A stretch of DNA of 64,000 bases from Akebia trifoliata (Eukaryota > Streptophyta > Magnoliopsida > Ranunculales > Lardizabalaceae). The notes below the pieces were generated by a model, which saw nothing but the letters and a program-made list of their open reading frames with translations, did no database searches and was not told where the DNA came from. Positions 50,201 through 56,200 of this stretch are shown one piece after another. The translations under genes were made by a program, and so were the position numbers. The stretch is taken from assembly GCA_017979445.1 (NCBI GenBank), contig CM030711.1, positions 40,106,757-40,170,756 of the forward strand, written 5' to 3'. How positions within the stretch are numbered: position 1 is the stretch's first letter; each line of letters opens with the position of its first letter.

Positions 50201-53200
50201 TGAGTTGTGATTATTGTTTTAAAAACAAAATAGGAGAGTGTTCTGAATTCTTTAACAAATTTTCGATTATATATAATTAAATGGGCGAGTGGAAAATCTA
50301 GGAAAGATAAAATTAGAAATGAACACTTCCAAGAAAATGCAGGAGTAACTCCAATAGTTGATGAACTTAGAGAAAGTTGAAGGAGATGTTTGGTCACATG
50401 CAACGAAGGCTGATTAACTTAGAGAAAGTTGAAGGAGATGTTTTGGTCAAATGCAACGAAGGCTGATTACAGCCCAGTTTGGAGTATGCAAGATTTATTT
50501 AAATAACAGATCTGTAAACTTTAAATAACAGCAGGTGTAGCTCTTGACAAAATTGAATGGAGGAACAAGATTCATGTAACTGATCCCCATTCTTTGGGTT
50601 AAGGCTTCGATATGCTATGTGGTAGTACCACAGACCTGGGATAAAATACTCACCTCCACGCTTGAACCTACAAATGAAGTGACTACTATAACCAGCTTTA
50701 GTGAAAAATATAACAATGCATTTTTTGAATGGATCCTTGTTTACTGAATTTTTATACAAATAATTATAGTCAATAATGGAGATAGTTATGACTGTAAAGG
50801 AAATAAACCTTTATAGTTCTGAAATTTTGTTTCACATACTTTTTGCATTTTGATTTCCCTAGTACAGGATTGGTTATATAAAACTTTGGTGAGGGGGTTA
50901 TGGAAGATTGTTTAATGTCATAAAGATCCCAAAATATTTACAACTATAAGATAATTGTTTGTTGCAATATGAAATATCCTACTAATTATTAAATTAACCA
51001 GATTGTTTACATTATTTGGAGTCATTTGTTGACAAGATACAGTAATACTAGTCATCAGTAATGACTAGTAATTTTGGCGGGCATGTTCAGACCCAATAAC
51101 AATATCTTGATCAAATTTTTGAGTAAATTATGAAACTTCTGAATTTATTTTGTGTAACTAAAATTGATGCTGAAACCAAGATTTTTCATTGTGTAATTGC
51201 TTCATGGTTTTCAATTTTTATATATGTTGTAAAGTTTCTGACTATATATTTCCGAAATCTAAAATCCTGATGCTAGATTTCATGATTAAATTCAATGCAT
51301 CTACACTGTAACATTTTTCCAGACAGAAATGGTGTCGACTGAATGAATCCTATTCATCCATTCAGTTCTATCTTAAGTTATGCCTTCCATCAATTGAACT
51401 GTATTCAAAACTGCTGCTGTACCTTAACTACATCTTTTTGTGACTTCCCCTCGTCCGTTTAGAACCTTCAACCTTTACATTTCTTCTCATCAGTGCTGTC
51501 ATCAGTTTAAATTGTACATGACCAAACCATCTTAAGAAACTTTCCCCTAGTGTATAACTTATTTGAGCTAGACCTTCATTTTCATGAATACTCATCCATC
51601 TCTACATCCTCACCCCTGCTACACTTTCTATTAAGTTGTCCTTGCATTTATTTGAACATTGCATTTCTCTCACCTATGCACTACAGCATCCACCAATTGC
51701 TATTTATCTTCTTTTTTTTTTGTTTGTGTTCATATGATGAGTTCATCTGGACACTGACTCATTCCATCTCAGTTGAGGCAAGGGGTCGAAATGAGAAATT
51801 TGGGTTTTTGTCTCGAGCTCATCTTATCATTGTCTCAATTTCTCTCGTACAATCTCCGTTAAGACATCTAAGCTTGTCGAACAAATGGTGTAACCTCGAG
51901 ACATTGAAGGTTTGGGATTGTCTCAAATTGTCTCAGTTGAGACAGTCTAGGTTTTTCACCTGACCGAGGCAATGAGTAGAAACAATATTTTAAACCTTGA
52001 TTATAATCACTATGGAAGGAAGAGATGCATGCTCTATTCCAAACGCCAGAGCTTTAACCTTTAGATGGCAAAGAACTTATTTGGAAATAACCAAACAATA
52101 TGCAATGGACTAAACATAGATTTGCTCTTCAAACTCAGAAGCTACATGTATCAATTTATGTGTACTATGATCAAAGATGCAACCAAGGTGTTAAATTTTG
52201 ATTTTGATGTCTATTTCGATTATCTTGGAAATGGAAATACTTCTTGGAAATATTTCGACCAATGTGCAAATCAATACAATTTTGAGGAAATGATGAAAAT
52301 ATTATGGAATGACAGAAATGCTAAGGAAGTTTTTATGAAATTTAAAGTATAAGAAATGATAAAACATAAATGAAAACACACTTTTAAGTCATCAAATATG
52401 TTAAACAACCATATGGATTATGGAAGTAAAGATTAATAACATTTTGTTACACGCTGAAATGAGTATCTAAAAGTGACACCTGAAACAACTATATGCTTCT
52501 TGGAAATGTGAATAATCTATACAATAAAATACAATGGTGGGTCCCAGTCTGCTATAGTGTTGTGGGGTATAAACGTCCCACTCCAGCTACAGTGGACGGG
52601 GGTTCACACTACCCCACTTTGCTGCTTTTTTTCTTCACCCCCCAAAAATTTTATTGCCTTTCCTCTTCATCCCCTTCAACTTCATTGTCTTTCTCCTCCA
52701 CACACAACCCCTCCCCCCCCCCCCCCCCCAACCCACCCACCCACACAATTTTCAATAATATCCTTGTACTATTTTTACCCCCTTTTTCAATAATATGCCT
52801 CTTAACTTTACAACCTTTTCTCATTTAACCCTTTAACCCCAAAGAGGATGCCCTTGCTGTAGGCACGGGTAAACTCTAGTTATATCACATAACAACAATA
52901 CTTTAATAAATGAACAAACTATATTTAATACATTATGACATTATTATAATTTATTATAAACATTTATTCTCATTTTCTCATATATATTTTTATCATTTAA
53001 ATATTTATGAATAAGTTGCTAATGTATCTAACTAATTAGAAAATGAATGATTGTATGTGCGTACTTATATGAATATATCGGTTGAAATATTTCCACCAAA
53101 ATTTTGTATTATTATACTTAGCATTTGATTATTTCAGTCGAAATTCACTAATCATTGAAATGTTTCGTGAAATGAATAGTAATTTTCACCAAAATATATA

Positions 53201-56200
53201 CATAAAGAAACTGTTGATTATATGTCGTGTCAGATCTTGTGGAAATGAAAATATTTAGGTATATTTCGCAGAAATATGTTGACATTTATTACTCCGGATG
53301 CAACTATGACACTTAAAAACTTATTTGGTTTCTTCTGCCAATGACTATTAACCTTTTTTGTTTGTACAGCTTACAGTGCTGACTGTATACATCTTTCTTT
53401 ATGGGAAGACGTATTTGGTGAGTTGGATTTTTGTTTTTCTAAATATGCAAATCATATCATGTTGATGCAAGAAATTTCTGAATCCACTGACTTTCTGGAA
53501 GATATGCTGATGTGGAAAGAGTATATCATGTCCGTCTCTTTCCATAATCCATTCAAGCATGTGTGTTTTACTTGGAAAAGTCATGATGATGACCTTCTGG
53601 TCCTCATAGGTTCCAGGGTTACATGTCTTGCATGTGAAATCCATGTGTTATCTTCAATTTCTCTTGACATCTACATTTTTTGCTATTCTGTAAAATGCAT
53701 TTTGTTGTGAATTTAAATTTTATGTGAAGCAACGCAGCAAGGACTCTCCATTTTTTATATTTTCTCATGGTATGTTACACCGACACGGTACAAAACTTTG
53801 AACCTAACTTGTGCCACCAATTGCTATTCTATCAAGCTCACAACTTGCACCAAGCTAAACCAACTAGTTCTTGATTGATATTATTACTTATTAGTACTAA
53901 ATAATTAATGTATTTTAACAATTAAAAGTTTTGATGTTGAGTGGGCTTTGGAGAAGGATCAGCTTCCAAAGCATTAGAGTGAAGTTTGAAAACGAGAGGA
54001 GCACCCTTAACAGAAGAATCTGGTCACTATCTAACATATCTGTCCTTTCCATTGTTACATACCATGATAAACAATTTATTTGTCTTTCATTAATTGACAT
54101 TGTCTTTTACAACGGTGGCTAGTAGCAAAGGGAATGTGTGATGTCATGTTTAAGAGACAGTATCGCAAACTTTATTTGGTTAAATGATGTTGGGGCACTT
54201 TTCACTATAGTTGGCTCTTGATTGTTGACTCCCGACTTGTCCATTATTGCCTCACATGAATTTTGATCTTGAACTATGTATCACTAGCAGCGAAGGGAAC
54301 GTGTGATGTCATGTTTAGGAGACAGTATTGCAAACTTTATTTGGTTAAATGATGTTGTGGCACTTTTCACTATAGTTGGCTCTCGATTCTTGACTCCCGA
54401 CTTGTCCATTTTGCCTCACATGAATTTTGATCTTGAACTATGTATCACTTGTAGTGAAGGAATGTGTGATGTCATGTTTAGGAGACAGTATCACAAACTT
54501 TATTTGGTTAAATGATGTTGTGGACTTTTCACTATAGTTGTCTCGTGATTGTTGACTCCCGACTTGTCCATTATTGCCTCACTTGAATTGTGATCTTGAA
54601 CTATGTATCACTTCGTATTGTATTGGTAGTTTTGAACTAGGTCCATCCTTTTATTTTGACCTGAAGGTCCTGAACACTATACAGACTAGTTAGTTATCAG
54701 TTTAAAAAGAGGTCCAGAACATCTTCCTTACATTTATAATCTTTATCGTAATGAGTCTTTTGTGGGCTTCCAATTTAATGTTTCTTGTATAATGATTAAT
54801 GGAAATAAAAATATCATGGTTCTTCAACTTCTTTTTCTACATGTTCTTTTTCCCCGTTTTTTTTTCCCTTGCTTTTTTTTTTTTTTTTCTGCCATGCTTT
54901 CAAATTGGTTAATGCACATATTTTGAGTAGATAGTTATAATTGAATTTCACTTTATTAGTTTCTTCTCTCACATCATGTTGAAACTAATGCACGGTCTTG
55001 TTTCAGGCACTCTCTGGAGTTGGCGCAACTATTCAGATACAAGCTCAGATAATGGATAATACGTCTTTGACTGCTGCTCTCAATACACAGTTTCTTCTCC
55101 AAATTGGTGTTTTTACTGCCATCCCAATGATCTTGGGCTGCATTTTGGAAGAGGGTTTTCTCAGGGTATATTTATTTTTCTTATCTCACTGAAATAGAGC
55201 TCTTTTACTATTCTTTATTGAAAGGTTTAGTGCATAATGCTGTCTGATACTGTGATCATGAAACATCCCATGTTAACTGTAAATTCAGGAAAACATAATG
55301 TGCTCTCGTTTAGGAGGTTTTGCAGAATGCTTGAAGAATATTAGATCTCTGTGATGCATCATTGTTCTCGAGATTATCTGATATTTGATCAATAAAACCC
55401 TCAAATCTAGTCAAACTGATTTTTTTAAACATGAATGCTTACTTTTGCCAGCATTTTCTTTGATATTTATAGAAGGTTTTATATACTTGTTATTGGCCAT
55501 CTAAGCTTGTTGACAATTCCAGGGGTGTTAAAGCATCTAATTATGCCACAAAACCATAAATCCATCCGAGTCTGACCAAGAGTTATCAAGTAATTTGAGT
55601 CTGCTCATACAAAATTTGTCAAAAATGGTTGTTAGAGTCTCTTCCCTTAATGTTTGCGTCCAAACTATCACCAATTTCCTCAAAAGTATCACTCACTAAA
55701 TGCAACAATCTCCCCTAAATGAGATAGTATTCATGCAGGTATGTGATGCTAGCACACCCAATTGTACGAATTCACTTTTTACACTTCTTCTTATGCAATG
55801 CTCTGAATGTGCACATTTCATGATTATTGATCAAATTTGTTTCCTTTTCCACTACCACCACTTTCCATGTGGAATCGACTTGAATCTTGAAGAAGTAATG
55901 CATATAGTTTGCTTCCTTGATGCTCCATGGTCTGCTAAACAGAAAACAATTAGCGTGCTACTTGCCCCACCCTATTTTTAGTGACTTGTAATGTAGACTA
56001 TGTTGCATCATGGAAGCTTAAATGAAAATAGATTAGAAGACTAGAAGTGAGCTTAAATGGGTATATAAGTAGGTTAGATTATTTTGTTAGTGGCTGGATG
56101 TTTCGGGTATTTTTTTTTTTTTTTGGGGGGGGGGGGGGTATATTTATAGGAATAGGTTAAAATAATTTGCCCAATGGCCAAAATTTTACCATTGAACAAT

